Assembly (NCBI GenBank): GCA_964442075.1 | Contig: CAYTWH010000006.1 | Location: 1-64,000, forward strand | Length of the DNA: 64,000 nt | Source: CAYTAU01 sp964442075 | GTDB lineage: Bacteria; Bacteroidota; Bacteroidia; Bacteroidales; CAYTAU01 | Reading direction: 5' to 3' | Part shown: piece after piece, positions 52,534-60,138 of the stretch | Layout of the letters: every line of letters starts with the position of its first letter | How positions within the stretch are numbered: position 1 is the stretch's first letter | Made by a program: the position numbers and the translations under genes | Notes under the pieces: model-generated | Told to the model about the DNA's origin: nothing | The model's input: the letters and a program-made list of their open reading frames with translations, nothing else | The model's database searches: none

Positions 52534-52926
52534 ATGAAAAATATTGCTGTTATTTCACATGATGCTAAAAAACCATTTTTAGCAGAATTTTTCAAAGTTC
52601 ACCTTAAGTGGATATCAGGTGTAAACATTATTTCAACAGGGAGAACTGCAGAATACCTGGAAACAAATAATATAAAAGTAAAACATTTAAGTCAAGGCGA
52701 ATATGGTGGCTATAACCAGATGACTGAGTTGATAAAAAATGGAGAAATTGATCTTGTAATTTTTTTCATAGATTCTTCTGTTGAGCAGCCACATCATGAA
52801 GATATAAAATTATTAATAGATACTTGTGTAAGTAAAAATATTCCTTTAGGCACAAATTATGCCAGTGCAGAATTATTAATAATTGGTTTAATTAAAAAGG
52901 ATATTGCCAGTAAAGCACAGAAATAA
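52534..52926 (+). CDS. Methylglyoxal-synthase-like protein
   Basis: 130 residues with the MGS fold: VISHDAKKPFLAEFF (substrate His9 and Lys), STGRTAEYLE (phosphate loop), DLVIFFIDSSVEQPHHED with the Asp80, His87 and Asp90 counterparts of E. coli MgsA Asp91, His98 and Asp101, and TNYASAELLI. However, the GGDQQ motif holding the catalytic Asp71 is GGYNQ here (Tyr60). In MgsA this Asp is the base that starts conversion of dihydroxyacetone phosphate to methylglyoxal. So either the family here uses another base or the protein is not a synthase. Convergent with purC, no bases between. Confidence 0.85.
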   Translation: MKNIAVISHDAKKPFLAEFFKVHLKWISGVNIISTGRTAEYLETNNIKVKHLSQGEYGGYNQMTELIKNGEIDLVIFFIDSSVEQPHHEDIKLLIDTCVSKNIPLGTNYASAELLIIGLIKKDIASKAQK

Positions 52927-53874
52927 TTAAATTTTGTTAATAAAATTCAATACATTTTGTTCAATTCTTTGTTGTACATTTTCAATGTTGCCTTTAATGA
53001 ATTTTTTGCCTGTAATTTTTTCGTAAAGTTCTATGTAACGTTCAGAGACTTGAGATATAAATTCATCAGACATATTGGGCAATTGTTGTCCGGGATTACC
53101 CTGAAAATCATTAGCCATTAACCATTCTCTAACAAATTCTTTTGATAATTGTTTTTGTACTTCATTTTGTGCTTGCCTTTTTTCGTAGCCTTCCAGATAA
53201 AAATATCTTGAAGAATCAGGGGTGTGAATTTCATCTATCAAAAATATTTTACCGGCTTTTTTGCCAAATTCATATTTGGTGTCAACTAATATTAGTCCTT
53301 TTTCTGCGGCAATTTTTGTTCCACGTTTAAATAATTCAATTGTGTATTTTTCAAGTAAAGCATAATCTTCTGCCGAAACCAAGCCTTGTGCAATTATTTC
53401 TTCTTTTGAGATGTTTTCATCATGCCCTGTTTCGGCTTTGGTTGTTGGCGTTAAAATAGGTTCAGGAAATCTTTCGTGTTCTTTCATTCCATCGGGAATT
53501 TTTACTCCACAAATTTGTCTTTCCCCCTTTTTGTATTCACGCCACGAGCTGCCTGTAATATATCCTCTAATTATCATTTCTATTTGAAAAGGCTCGCAAT
53601 TATAACCAATTGTAACATTTGGATCGGGAGTGGCAATTTTCCAGTTTGGAACAATATCAGAAGTTGCATCAAGAAAATCGGAAGCAATTTGATTTAATAC
53701 TTGTCCTTTGTAGGGAATCCCTTTTGGAAGAATAACATCAAAAGCCGAAATTCTGTCAGAAACTATCATAATTAAATATTCGTCATTAATATTATATACG
53801 TCTCTTACTTTTCCTTTATAAACACTTTTTTGTTTTGGGAATTGATAATCAGTTTTAATAATTGCTTTTTCCAT
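52927..53874 (-). CDS. purC: SAICAR synthase
   Basis: 315 residues, the longer form. KQKSVYKGKVRDVYNIND (ATP loop), VSDRISAFDVILPKGIPYKGQVLNQ, EMIIRGYITGSSWREYKKGE, TPTTKAETGHDENIS, KGLILVDTKYEFG and IDEIHTPDSSRYF all match the family. It joins aspartate to CAIR in purine synthesis. The remaining pur genes are not nearby. Confidence 0.96.
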   Translation of the reverse strand: MEKAIIKTDYQFPKQKSVYKGKVRDVYNINDEYLIMIVSDRISAFDVILPKGIPYKGQVLNQIASDFLDATSDIVPNWKIATPDPNVTIGYNCEPFQIEMIIRGYITGSSWREYKKGERQICGVKIPDGMKEHERFPEPILTPTTKAETGHDENISKEEIIAQGLVSAEDYALLEKYTIELFKRGTKIAAEKGLILVDTKYEFGKKAGKIFLIDEIHTPDSSRYFYLEGYEKRQAQNEVQKQLSKEFVREWLMANDFQGNPGQQLPNMSDEFISQVSERYIELYEKITGKKFIKGNIENVQQRIEQNVLNFINKI

Positions 53875-54007
53875 TTTGTTTTAAATTAAATATTTTCAGT
53901 TTATTACAATAATGATTATTGAATTATAACAAGAATCAAATATATATATTCAGTATTATAAGTTTTACTAAAATGGAGAAAAGTTTTATAAAATTATCAA
54001 GGTTTTC

Positions 54008-54598
54008 CTATAGGGTATAATTTAAGAGTTTTTCAAAAATTATATTATTAAAATTATTAAGTGCTTGTCTGTTTTTAAATGTTTTCATCTGCATTATTAT
54101 TCCTTCCCAACTATAAAAAATAAATTGAGCAAGCTCGTTTGGCTCATGTATATTTTCTATTTCATTATTTTCTATAGCTTTTTGCAATGTTTCGGAAATT
54201 TGTTGAATTGCATTTGCAAATATTAATTTTAATGCTTCTTCAAATAGTTTTTTAGTATCGGCAAGTTCTAATGCGAAATTTCCAAGAGGACAACCTCCTT
54301 TAAATTCATTTATGAAAAATTGTTCCAAATGAAAATTGAAAAAATTATACAAACGTTTTATGTATGAATAATTTTTGTCATTTAAATATGTATTTAGGTC
54401 ATTAAATAAATGTTCGGAATAATAATTAATCAATTCAATTCCAAAAAAATCTTTACTTTCAAAATAAAAATAGAATGAGCCTTTTGGAACCTTAGCTGCT
54501 TTGGTAATTTCCTGTATGCCGGTATTGTAAAAGCCTTTTAAGTGCATTATTTCTGCACCTTTTTTCAATATTAATTGTTTAATATTTTTTTTCGTCAT
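54008..54598 (-). CDS. TetR/AcrR-family transcriptional regulator
   Basis: 196 residues. N-terminal helix-turn-helix at about 10-55: GAEIMHLKGFYNTGIQEITK, AKVPKGSFYFYFESKDFFG. The C-terminal ligand domain has the KGGCPLGNFALELADT stretch of the AcuR/YxaF-like subgroup. Such regulators repress transporters or reductases and themselves. A palindrome overlaps its own transcription start. The nearest divergent gene is the STAS gene at 54787. Confidence 0.93.
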   Translation of the reverse strand: MTKKNIKQLILKKGAEIMHLKGFYNTGIQEITKAAKVPKGSFYFYFESKDFFGIELINYYSEHLFNDLNTYLNDKNYSYIKRLYNFFNFHLEQFFINEFKGGCPLGNFALELADTKKLFEEALKLIFANAIQQISETLQKAIENNEIENIHEPNELAQFIFYSWEGIIMQMKTFKNRQALNNFNNIIFEKLLNYTL

Positions 54599-54605
54599 AT
54601 TAACA

Positions 54606-54652
54606 GTTGACCAGTCGACTACAAAAATAAAATTTACATTTGTAATAACAAA
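54606..54652 (-). promoter_or_regulatory. tetR promoter with overlapping operator-like dyad
   Basis: Minus strand TTTG (54649-54652), exactly 19 bp, TATTTTTG (54622-54629): the best Bacteroidota promoter in the window. The dyad TTGACCAGTCGA (54607-54618) lies over the expected start point, 9 bp before the ATG, as expected for autorepression by the TetR protein. Confidence 0.65.
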
Positions 54653-54786
54653 TTAATTTGCAATAAAAATCAATTATTAAATTATTAACAGCATTTTATT
54701 AATAACTTAATTTAAAATTGGTATCAGATATTGTTTTCCAATATAGATTTACACTCAATATTTTTAATTAATAAATTATTGTTTAA

Positions 54787-55095
54787 ATGCTGTCAGTTAG
54801 AGGAGTTAATAATCATTTTGTTGCCACATTTGTTGATACCAATAGAATTAATGCAGTATATGCAGATAAAGTAAAGGCTGAATTACTAAAAATTGTAAAC
54901 CGGAAAAAAGATCTGATAATTGATCTTAAGGGTATTTCATTTATTGACAGTACAGGTTTTGATACAATAGTTGCAGTAGCAAGAACTGCAAAAGAAAAAA
55001 ACATTGAACTTAATATTGTAAATCTTTCAAAAGAAGTAAGCGAGCTTTTTGAGTTGATGAAATTAGATACGATTTTGAATTTAGAATACGCTTAA
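54787..55095 (+). CDS. STAS-domain anti-anti-sigma-type protein
   Basis: 102 residues, a single STAS domain: NHFVATFVDTNRINAVYADKVKAEL, then DLIIDLKGISFIDSTGFDTIV, in which the DST serine is the usual phosphorylation site of SpoIIAA/RsbV-like proteins, then NIVNLSKEVSELFELMKLD. It would be switched by a kinase and a SpoIIE-type phosphatase; such a phosphatase is at 48779. No RsbW-like kinase in the window. Strong terminator downstream. Confidence 0.92.
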   Translation: MLSVRGVNNHFVATFVDTNRINAVYADKVKAELLKIVNRKKDLIIDLKGISFIDSTGFDTIVAVARTAKEKNIELNIVNLSKEVSELFELMKLDTILNLEYA

Positions 55096-55126
55096 TTTTA
55101 AACATTACCGATTAAGCTTTTTTGTG

Positions 55127-55156
55127 AGCCACTCATTTTTTGAGTGGCTTTTTTTG
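55127..55156 (+). terminator. Rho-independent terminator
   Basis: Stem AGCCACTCA / TGAGTGGCT (55127-55149) with a T5 loop, followed by TTTTTT. It ends the STAS transcript. Confidence 0.9.
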
Positions 55157-55300
55157 GCCAACCTAATGCCATTGTAGTTCTTTTAGGTTTTTGAAGATAT
55201 GGAATTTATTGGATTGTTTAGAATGCTTTTGCATTTTAGTAGTTATAAACTACTTTTTACTTGTGATGGAATTACAAACTCCGCTTAGCAGGTAAGGGGG

Positions 55301-55708
55301 TTATAAATCTTTTAAAATATTTTCTATTTCTTCTTTGGTTTCGCTTAATTCTAATTTTTTTATTGCATGACTTACAGATGAGCAATAAATATATTGATTG
55401 GGTTTTTTAAATTCTTCAGTATACAGATGTACCATTGCTGTTGACATTGGTTTGTTAACCAACAAAACATCATGGGGCATTTCCTGCATAAATTCCTTTC
55501 TAATATTAGCTGCGGTTAAAATATTATTAATATCTTCTTGTTCAAAGTTTACTTCTCTTAAATCGGTTAATCCTATTTTTACAAACTTCCAATCAGGGTC
55601 ATTTACTAAGCTTTTTAATAAATTCTCAAAATCCTTATTAGACCAATTTCCTTTGTATTTTTGAATAAAAAAATTACGGTCTTTAAATATTCGATAGTTA
55701 ACTTCCAT
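55301..55708 (-). CDS. Unknown 135-aa cytosolic protein
   Basis: No signal peptide. Starts MEVNYRIFKDRNFFIQKYKG, followed by alternating helix and strand (FVKIGLTDLREVNFEQED, MPHDVLLVNKPMSTAMVHLYTEE). The pattern recalls SpoIIAA-like/STAS-related small proteins that have KxxxxxDxR strands, but no firm family match. Convergent with the STAS gene. Upstream lies a 23-bp perfect inverted repeat. Confidence 0.7.
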   Translation of the reverse strand: MEVNYRIFKDRNFFIQKYKGNWSNKDFENLLKSLVNDPDWKFVKIGLTDLREVNFEQEDINNILTAANIRKEFMQEMPHDVLLVNKPMSTAMVHLYTEEFKKPNQYIYCSSVSHAIKKLELSETKEEIENILKDL

Positions 55709-55787
55709 TATATTTTGGTTTTACAATTCACAATAAATTAATGATTAGGGTTAAGAATCAATTTGTAAATATAATTAAAAAAATTAT

Positions 55788-55837
55788 ATATCAAAATAAG
55801 GCTGTGTCAATATTTTGACACAGCCTTATTTTGATAT
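55788..55837 (-). terminator. 23-bp perfect inverted repeat, terminator or mobile-element relic
   Basis: Two perfect 23-bp arms (55788-55810, 55815-55837) with loop TATT. The core is GGCTGTGTCAA / TTGACACAGCC. It lies 95 bp past the stop of the 55932 gene. GGCTGTGTCAA-like ends are seen at some insertion sequences, but no transposase is here. The size also fits a strong terminator, though no long T run follows. Confidence 0.6.
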
Positions 55838-55865
55838 TAGTACCTTAATTATTATATTTCTTTTC

Positions 55866-55920
55866 CACAAACCAAACTATACAATTGCCTAAAAAACTGG
55901 ACAAGATGTATGGTAGCGGG
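55866..55920. repeat. Repeat C, copy 1
   Basis: About 55 bases alignable with 57002-57055 (shared ACTATACAATT, then CC, AAAA, ACAAG and AGCGG in the same order and spacing). It lies just past the stop codon of the 55932-56978 gene, so the two copies bracket that gene. Also has AATTGCCT (55883) and AGGCAATT (55921) as an inverted pair. Confidence 0.6.
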
Positions 55921-55931
55921 AGGCAATTTCA

Positions 55932-56978
55932 TCATTCCTCATTTTCATAATATATTTTATAAAACTTTCTACCATCACTTTCAATTCCTTTTTCAATTAA
56001 GCTCTTATCACCATGAATATATACGTGAAAGTTTTTGTCCAATTTTAAAACACTTTTGAATATACGAGATTGTTTTTTTACTGCTTGTGATGATATTTCA
56101 AAACTATCATTTAATTCAATTTCATTTTCAGTTCTAAAAGAATTGTCAAATTCCCTAAAAGAATTAATTACATTTTCATCCTGAAATACATCTTGTTCAA
56201 ATTCTGCTTTATCAAAAGATTCATTTACTTTAAAATATTCAATACTACGATTCAATAGGTCAATTTTATCAGTTCTACTAATATCATATTCTTCTGAAAG
56301 TTGTTTAGTAACAAAGTTTTTTGTAATATTTAAAAATTCTTTTGTGTGGTGGAAATTATCGCTACAAGGTTTTAATTGCAGGAAAAAATCTTTCCAATAT
56401 TGTGCTTCAATAGATTTATTTGATTTATCGACAATACAAATCTTTAAGCCTTCATTTCTGTCTGTATCAAAAATTAAACATCCTTTATCTAATTTGTCAA
56501 TATTTATTCCGTCATCATATTTAAGAAAAAAGTTTTCTGTTTCATTATCTAACTTTAAAAAAGCTTGTCTGTTTTCAGATTTAAATATTCCAACAACATT
56601 AGTGAGTTCTTCACCAATCTGAATATCGGAAAATTGAACAACAAACAAATCACCCGATTTAATATTAGGATGTACTGAAGTTTCAAATAAATGTTTGGCA
56701 ACATTTATTGAATTCTTATAAAAAGAATCTGAATCTTCAAAAATATTTGTAGCAAAATTGAATATTGGATTTAATTTGAAATCATCGTTTGAAAATGTAA
56801 AATTATAGAATTCCATATTGGTGAATGATTGCAAAAAATATCTGATTAGCAAGTCTCTTAGTTTAGAATCTGAAATATCAAGAATTGTTTTTGATAAACA
56901 AAGTTCTTCATCATTGGTTTTATTTCCAACTTTATGAACAGATAGCTGTTCAATTTTACAATTTGTATAATCTATCAT
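55932..56978 (-). CDS. Nucleoid-associated protein of the NdpA/YejK family
   Basis: 348 residues, the usual length. Typical features: IEQLSVHKVGNKTNDEELCLS at the N-terminus (family hallmark I..hxxGN), LIRYFLQSFTNMEFYNF, HPNIKSGDLFVVQFSDI, NVVGIFKSENRQAFLKL, and the C-terminal SLIEKGIESDGRKFYKIYYE. Family members bind the nucleoid; the exact role is poorly known. In Bacteroidota such genes often occur in accessory regions. Flanked by both copies of repeat C. Confidence 0.88.
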   Translation of the reverse strand: MIDYTNCKIEQLSVHKVGNKTNDEELCLSKTILDISDSKLRDLLIRYFLQSFTNMEFYNFTFSNDDFKLNPIFNFATNIFEDSDSFYKNSINVAKHLFETSVHPNIKSGDLFVVQFSDIQIGEELTNVVGIFKSENRQAFLKLDNETENFFLKYDDGINIDKLDKGCLIFDTDRNEGLKICIVDKSNKSIEAQYWKDFFLQLKPCSDNFHHTKEFLNITKNFVTKQLSEEYDISRTDKIDLLNRSIEYFKVNESFDKAEFEQDVFQDENVINSFREFDNSFRTENEIELNDSFEISSQAVKKQSRIFKSVLKLDKNFHVYIHGDKSLIEKGIESDGRKFYKIYYENEE

Positions 56979-56983
56979 AATTA

Positions 56984-57136
56984 TTAATTTATTATTTTTC
57001 CCAAAACCACACTATACAATTCCCGAAAAACAAAACAAGCTTTGCAGGAGCGGTGAAACGCGGATGATTGATCGTTTTTTCGATTGTGTTGCTCAATTAA
57101 TATTTTGTATTCAGCAGGAGAAATTCTTTTTACCAT
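56984..57136 (-). CDS. Small 50-aa ORF of unknown function
   Basis: Reads MVKRISPAEYKILIEQHN, then RKNDQSS and a Cys-containing end (HRSCKACFVFRELYSVVLGK). It fills half of the 305-bp gap 56979-57283. Its last third coincides with repeat C copy 2. A frame-shifted, stop-containing version of the same end is visible in repeat C copy 1. This suggests a small mobile or often-duplicated ORF. I cannot tell if it is expressed. Confidence 0.35.
   Translation of the reverse strand: MVKRISPAEYKILIEQHNRKNDQSSAFHRSCKACFVFRELYSVVLGKIIN
57002..57055. repeat. Repeat C, copy 2
   Basis: Counterpart of 55866-55920. Lies just upstream of the YejK-like gene (start 56978) and overlaps the small ORF. Confidence 0.6.
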
Positions 57137-57167
57137 AGCGTTTAGTTTATAATTTCTGTCTTTTTTT

Positions 57168-57306
57168 GCATTACATACAACGGTTGGTGCTATGAATAGT
57201 TGCCTATTGCGGAGTACTAATCTGTCAAGTCACACTCAATTTAATGCGGGCTGCAACCCTTATTTTTATAGCATTTCCGGCAATTATTTATGAGCGCGTG
57301 TTATGC
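57168..57306. other. 139-bp attC-like imperfect inverted repeat
   Basis: Two pairs of arms: outer GCATTACA (57168-57175) with TGTTATGC (57299-57306), 7 of 8 pairing; inner GCTATGAATAGTTGCC (57189-57204) with GGCAATTATTTATGAGC (57279-57295), pairing except for one bulge and two mismatches. The inner right arm contains the stop codon of the 57284-58039 gene. Two paired arm sets around a long central loop at a gene's end resemble integron attC sites, but no GTTRRRY core and no integrase are visible. Confidence 0.4.
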
Positions 57307-58039
57307 GATTTTCTTTATTTCTAACATAAATCAACTTATACTTGCCTTTTTGGCTTTCTCGTTGCTCTATTTCAAATTTTCCGGTCGACTTGATCAATGG
57401 AGTCAACTTTTGAAAACCATAGTTTCTAGGATCAAAATTTGGTCGCTTCTTTTGCAATAAACTTCCGACATCTCCTAAAAATGCCCATCCTTCATCATCT
57501 GATAAGTCTGTAATTGTTGATGTAATTAATTTTATTTCCTTCGGACTAATTTTATCGAATGTTTCCTTGTCCAATTCCTTCTCATCTTCAGATTCTTTTT
57601 CTTTTGATTTTGTTTTCAGGATTTCAATGTATATAAATTTGTCACACGCAACAATAAATGGATTTGGTGTCTTTTTTTCTCCAATCCCAATTACTTGCAT
57701 ACCAGCCTCTCTTAAACGAGTTGCTAATCTGGTAAAATCACTGTCGCTTGATACAATGCAGAATCCATTTACTTTTTCTGAATACAAAATATCCATGGCA
57801 TCAATTATCATAGCTGAGTCTGTAGCATTCTTTCCAGTTGTATATCCATATTGTTGAATGGGAGTAATAGCGTTTTCTAAAAGTATATTTTTCCATTTAG
57901 ATAAATTCGGTTTAGTCCAATCGCCATAGATTCTTTTAATTGTTGGATTACCATATTTAGCTATTTCTTCCATCATTTCTTTTACAAAAGCTGATGGTAC
58001 ATTATCGCCATCAATAAGTACTGCTAAATTTATATTCAT
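57284..58039 (-). CDS. NYN-domain (LabA/PIN-like) protein with C-terminal OST-HTH domain
   Basis: 251 residues. NYN domain at 1-145: LAVLIDGDNVP (first Asp), GKNATDSAMIIDAMDILYSE (second acidic group), GFCIVSSDSDFTRLATRLREAG (third), with VIGIGEKKTPNPFIVACDKFIYI. This is a PIN-fold metal-dependent RNase layout with its Asp residues intact. Residues about 165-240 are an OST-HTH/LOTUS domain (SDDEGWAFLGDVGSLLQKKRPN, YGFQKLTPLIKS), which binds RNA (G-rich or G4). Together they suggest an RNA-targeting nuclease. Follows 58065 by 25 bp; its end lies inside an attC-like dyad. Confidence 0.92.
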   Translation of the reverse strand: MNINLAVLIDGDNVPSAFVKEMMEEIAKYGNPTIKRIYGDWTKPNLSKWKNILLENAITPIQQYGYTTGKNATDSAMIIDAMDILYSEKVNGFCIVSSDSDFTRLATRLREAGMQVIGIGEKKTPNPFIVACDKFIYIEILKTKSKEKESEDEKELDKETFDKISPKEIKLITSTITDLSDDEGWAFLGDVGSLLQKKRPNFDPRNYGFQKLTPLIKSTGKFEIEQRESQKGKYKLIYVRNKENRITRAHK

Positions 58040-58064
58040 TGCCTTTATTTAAGTTCAAATCTAT

Positions 58065-59543
58065 TTATTCTTTTATTATTTTTTTGCTTATTGTTTGTTT
58101 GTTGGTTATTACTTTGATAAAGTAAATGCCCTTGGGCTCTTTTCTTAAATCTATTTCCTTTTCATTGCCTGTATATATAGTTTTTCCTATTAAATTAATT
58201 GCTTCTATTTTTTCAATGCCCTCTGCCTCTATTCTTATTTTTCCTGTTGTTGGGTTGGGGTAAATTGTAATTTTTGTATTTGCAGTATTTTCTTTTATGC
58301 CTGATGCATAATTATATACTCTTACATGACCTGCATCAATTCCATTGCCATCATTATAATAAGCTCCAATAGCTACCATTGAACCATCAGAATTTAAATC
58401 TACTACAAAGCCTGAGTAGTCATTAGGATTTTCACCTTCAATATCATTACCTTGTTGTAACCAAGCTCCCACACTATAATTATAAATTCTAACATGACCT
58501 GACATTGAGCCATTACTATCATTTCCTGGAGCCCCAATTGCTACTATATTACCATCTGAACTTAAGCTAACTGAATTACCAAAATAATTATCAGCACTTT
58601 CACCATCAATATCTGCTCCTAGTTGCGACCAAACACCACCACTATAATTATATATTCTTACATGTCCTGCATAGTTGCCATTTCCATCGTTACCAATAGC
58701 ACCAATTGCTACTGTATTACCATCTGAACTTAAACTAACTGAGTAACCCGACTGATCATTAGAAGCTTCTCCATTTATATCGTCCCCAATCTGCGACCAA
58801 GCACCACCACTATAATTATATATTCTTACATGTCCTGAAGCTAATCCGTTTCCGTTATTCATAATTGCACCAATTGCTACAATAGAGCCATCGTCACTTA
58901 AACTAAGAGACCAACCAGATTGATCACTAGCACCTTCGCCATCAATATCGTTTCCCATTTGTGTCCATATTCCACCAGAATAATAATAAATTCTTGCATG
59001 TCCTGAATGTAAGCCGCTGCCATAATTTGTTGAAGCTCCTATAGCTACAATATTACCATCAGAACTTAAACAAACAGGAACACCTGAATAATCATCGGCT
59101 GCTTCACCATCAATATCGCTTCCCATTTGCGTCCATATTCCACTACTATAACGATATATTCTTACATGTCCTGCTGATGTTCCATTTCCATCATTATCAC
59201 CGGCTCCAATTGCTACCGTGTTGCCATCAGAGCTTAAACTAACCGATATTCCTGAACGATCAAATGAATCTTCGCCATCAATATCACCACCTTTTTGTGT
59301 CCATATTCCACCGCTATAATTATGTATTCTCACATGTCCTGAATTTGTTCCATTTCCATCGTTATAAAATGCCCCAATAGCCACAGTATTTCCGTCAGAG
59401 CTTAAACAAACAGAAACTCCTGAATTATCTCCGGTTGTTTCGCCATCGATATCGTTGCCGATTAGGCTCCACTGAGCGTTTGTAATGTTTGTTGTTGCTA
59501 ATAGCAAGAATATAAGGATTGTTGTTGTTGTAATATTTTTCAT
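58065..59543 (-). CDS. T9SS cargo with seven-repeat FG-GAP-like propeller
   Basis: 492 residues. Signal peptide MKNITTTTILIFLLLATT, ending NITNAQ. Seven repeats of about 56 residues, each with G(N/S/A)DIDGE, SGxSVSLSSDGNTVAIGA, NDGNG and GHVRIYNYSGGxWxQ, as in integrin-like FG-GAP propellers; seven repeats make one full propeller. The type A sorting domain follows (IYPNPTTGKIRIEA to SKKIIKE). Likely a surface protein; ligand unknown. Unusual for the close similarity of repeats at the DNA level. Confidence 0.9.
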   Translation of the reverse strand: MKNITTTTILIFLLLATTNITNAQWSLIGNDIDGETTGDNSGVSVCLSSDGNTVAIGAFYNDGNGTNSGHVRIHNYSGGIWTQKGGDIDGEDSFDRSGISVSLSSDGNTVAIGAGDNDGNGTSAGHVRIYRYSSGIWTQMGSDIDGEAADDYSGVPVCLSSDGNIVAIGASTNYGSGLHSGHARIYYYSGGIWTQMGNDIDGEGASDQSGWSLSLSDDGSIVAIGAIMNNGNGLASGHVRIYNYSGGAWSQIGDDINGEASNDQSGYSVSLSSDGNTVAIGAIGNDGNGNYAGHVRIYNYSGGVWSQLGADIDGESADNYFGNSVSLSSDGNIVAIGAPGNDSNGSMSGHVRIYNYSVGAWLQQGNDIEGENPNDYSGFVVDLNSDGSMVAIGAYYNDGNGIDAGHVRVYNYASGIKENTANTKITIYPNPTTGKIRIEAEGIEKIEAINLIGKTIYTGNEKEIDLRKEPKGIYFIKVITNKQTISKKIIKE

Positions 59544-59587
59544 GTCTTTTATTAAATTAATTTAACATTATAGATTATAATTTATAT

Positions 59588-59849
59588 TTATTTGAGTACC
59601 ACTTTTAAAACAGCTACATTCTTATTTGTTCTAACTTCCACAAGAACTGTTGAACAAATCTGGAGTACCAAGAGCAGGAGAATTCCAGGGTGGAGCTAAT
59701 AAAATCTCGCTTACCGCCGGGCATGTATCTTGTACTTCAAATCCAAAATTTGGTACTAGATTTTGACCAAATGAGACAACAGGATTAACAAAAAATAAAA
59801 TTGATGTAATGATAAAAAATAGAATGTAGATTTTTTTCATAACGTTCAA
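59588..59849 (-). pseudogene. Deleted T9SS cargo gene: N-terminus fused out of frame to sorting-domain end
   Basis: Codons 1-72 give a signal peptide (MKKIYILFFIITSILFFVN from the second Met) and the start of a typical surface domain (NLVPNFGFEVQDTCPAVSEI, then WNSPALGTPDLFNSSCGS-stop). In the +1 frame the sequence at once continues VEVRTNKNVAVLKVVLK-stop, the last strands of a sorting domain. A large internal deletion therefore joined the first 70 codons to the last 18 and shifted the frame. Confidence 0.75.
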
Positions 59850-59948
59850 TTTTGTTTGTTAATGATATGATTTTACAAATATAACATAAAAATCAAAGAA
59901 AATTATATAATTCACCAAAATGCATGATTTTTCCCATGGAGTGACCTT

Positions 59949-60044
59949 CTATTTCAACAATACCTTGCCAGTAGCAACACTTTTGTCAGGTCTTACTTTT
60001 ATTATAAAGATGCCTTTTGCTTGATTACTTAAATTTATTTCATT
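59949..60044 (-). pseudogene. Orphan T9SS sorting-domain end
   Basis: Minus strand reads NEINLSNQAKGIFIIKVRPD, then KSVATGKVLLK-stop, the last half of a type A sorting domain with no protein in front. It begins exactly at the loop where other sorting domains in the window hold repeat insertions, next to the palindromic element at 60042-60106. Confidence 0.7.
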
Positions 60045-60106
60045 CCTGACTTGATTAGGAATTCATAAATCTGGATTGACTTCCCCGAAAAAATCGGGGC
60101 AGGCTG
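60042..60106. repeat. Palindromic REP-like element next to the orphan domain
   Basis: ATTCCT-N9-AGGAAT (60042-60062) followed by CCCCGA-AAAAA-TCGGGG (60083-60099) and GCAGGCTGTC. On the minus strand the second stem lies about 40 bp past the RapZ-fusion stop codon but has no T run. Confidence 0.6.
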
Positions 60107-60138
60107 TCGAATTTGCATTTTCCGTTTTCGTGGGAATG

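Noticed and set aside
55788..55837. Intact insertion sequence
   Set aside because: Only an inverted repeat of 50 bp; no transposase frame and no target-site duplication visible.
55866..58039. Chromosomal integron
   Set aside because: Only one attC-like dyad, no exact GTTRRRY core and no integrase; kept as a hypothesis only.
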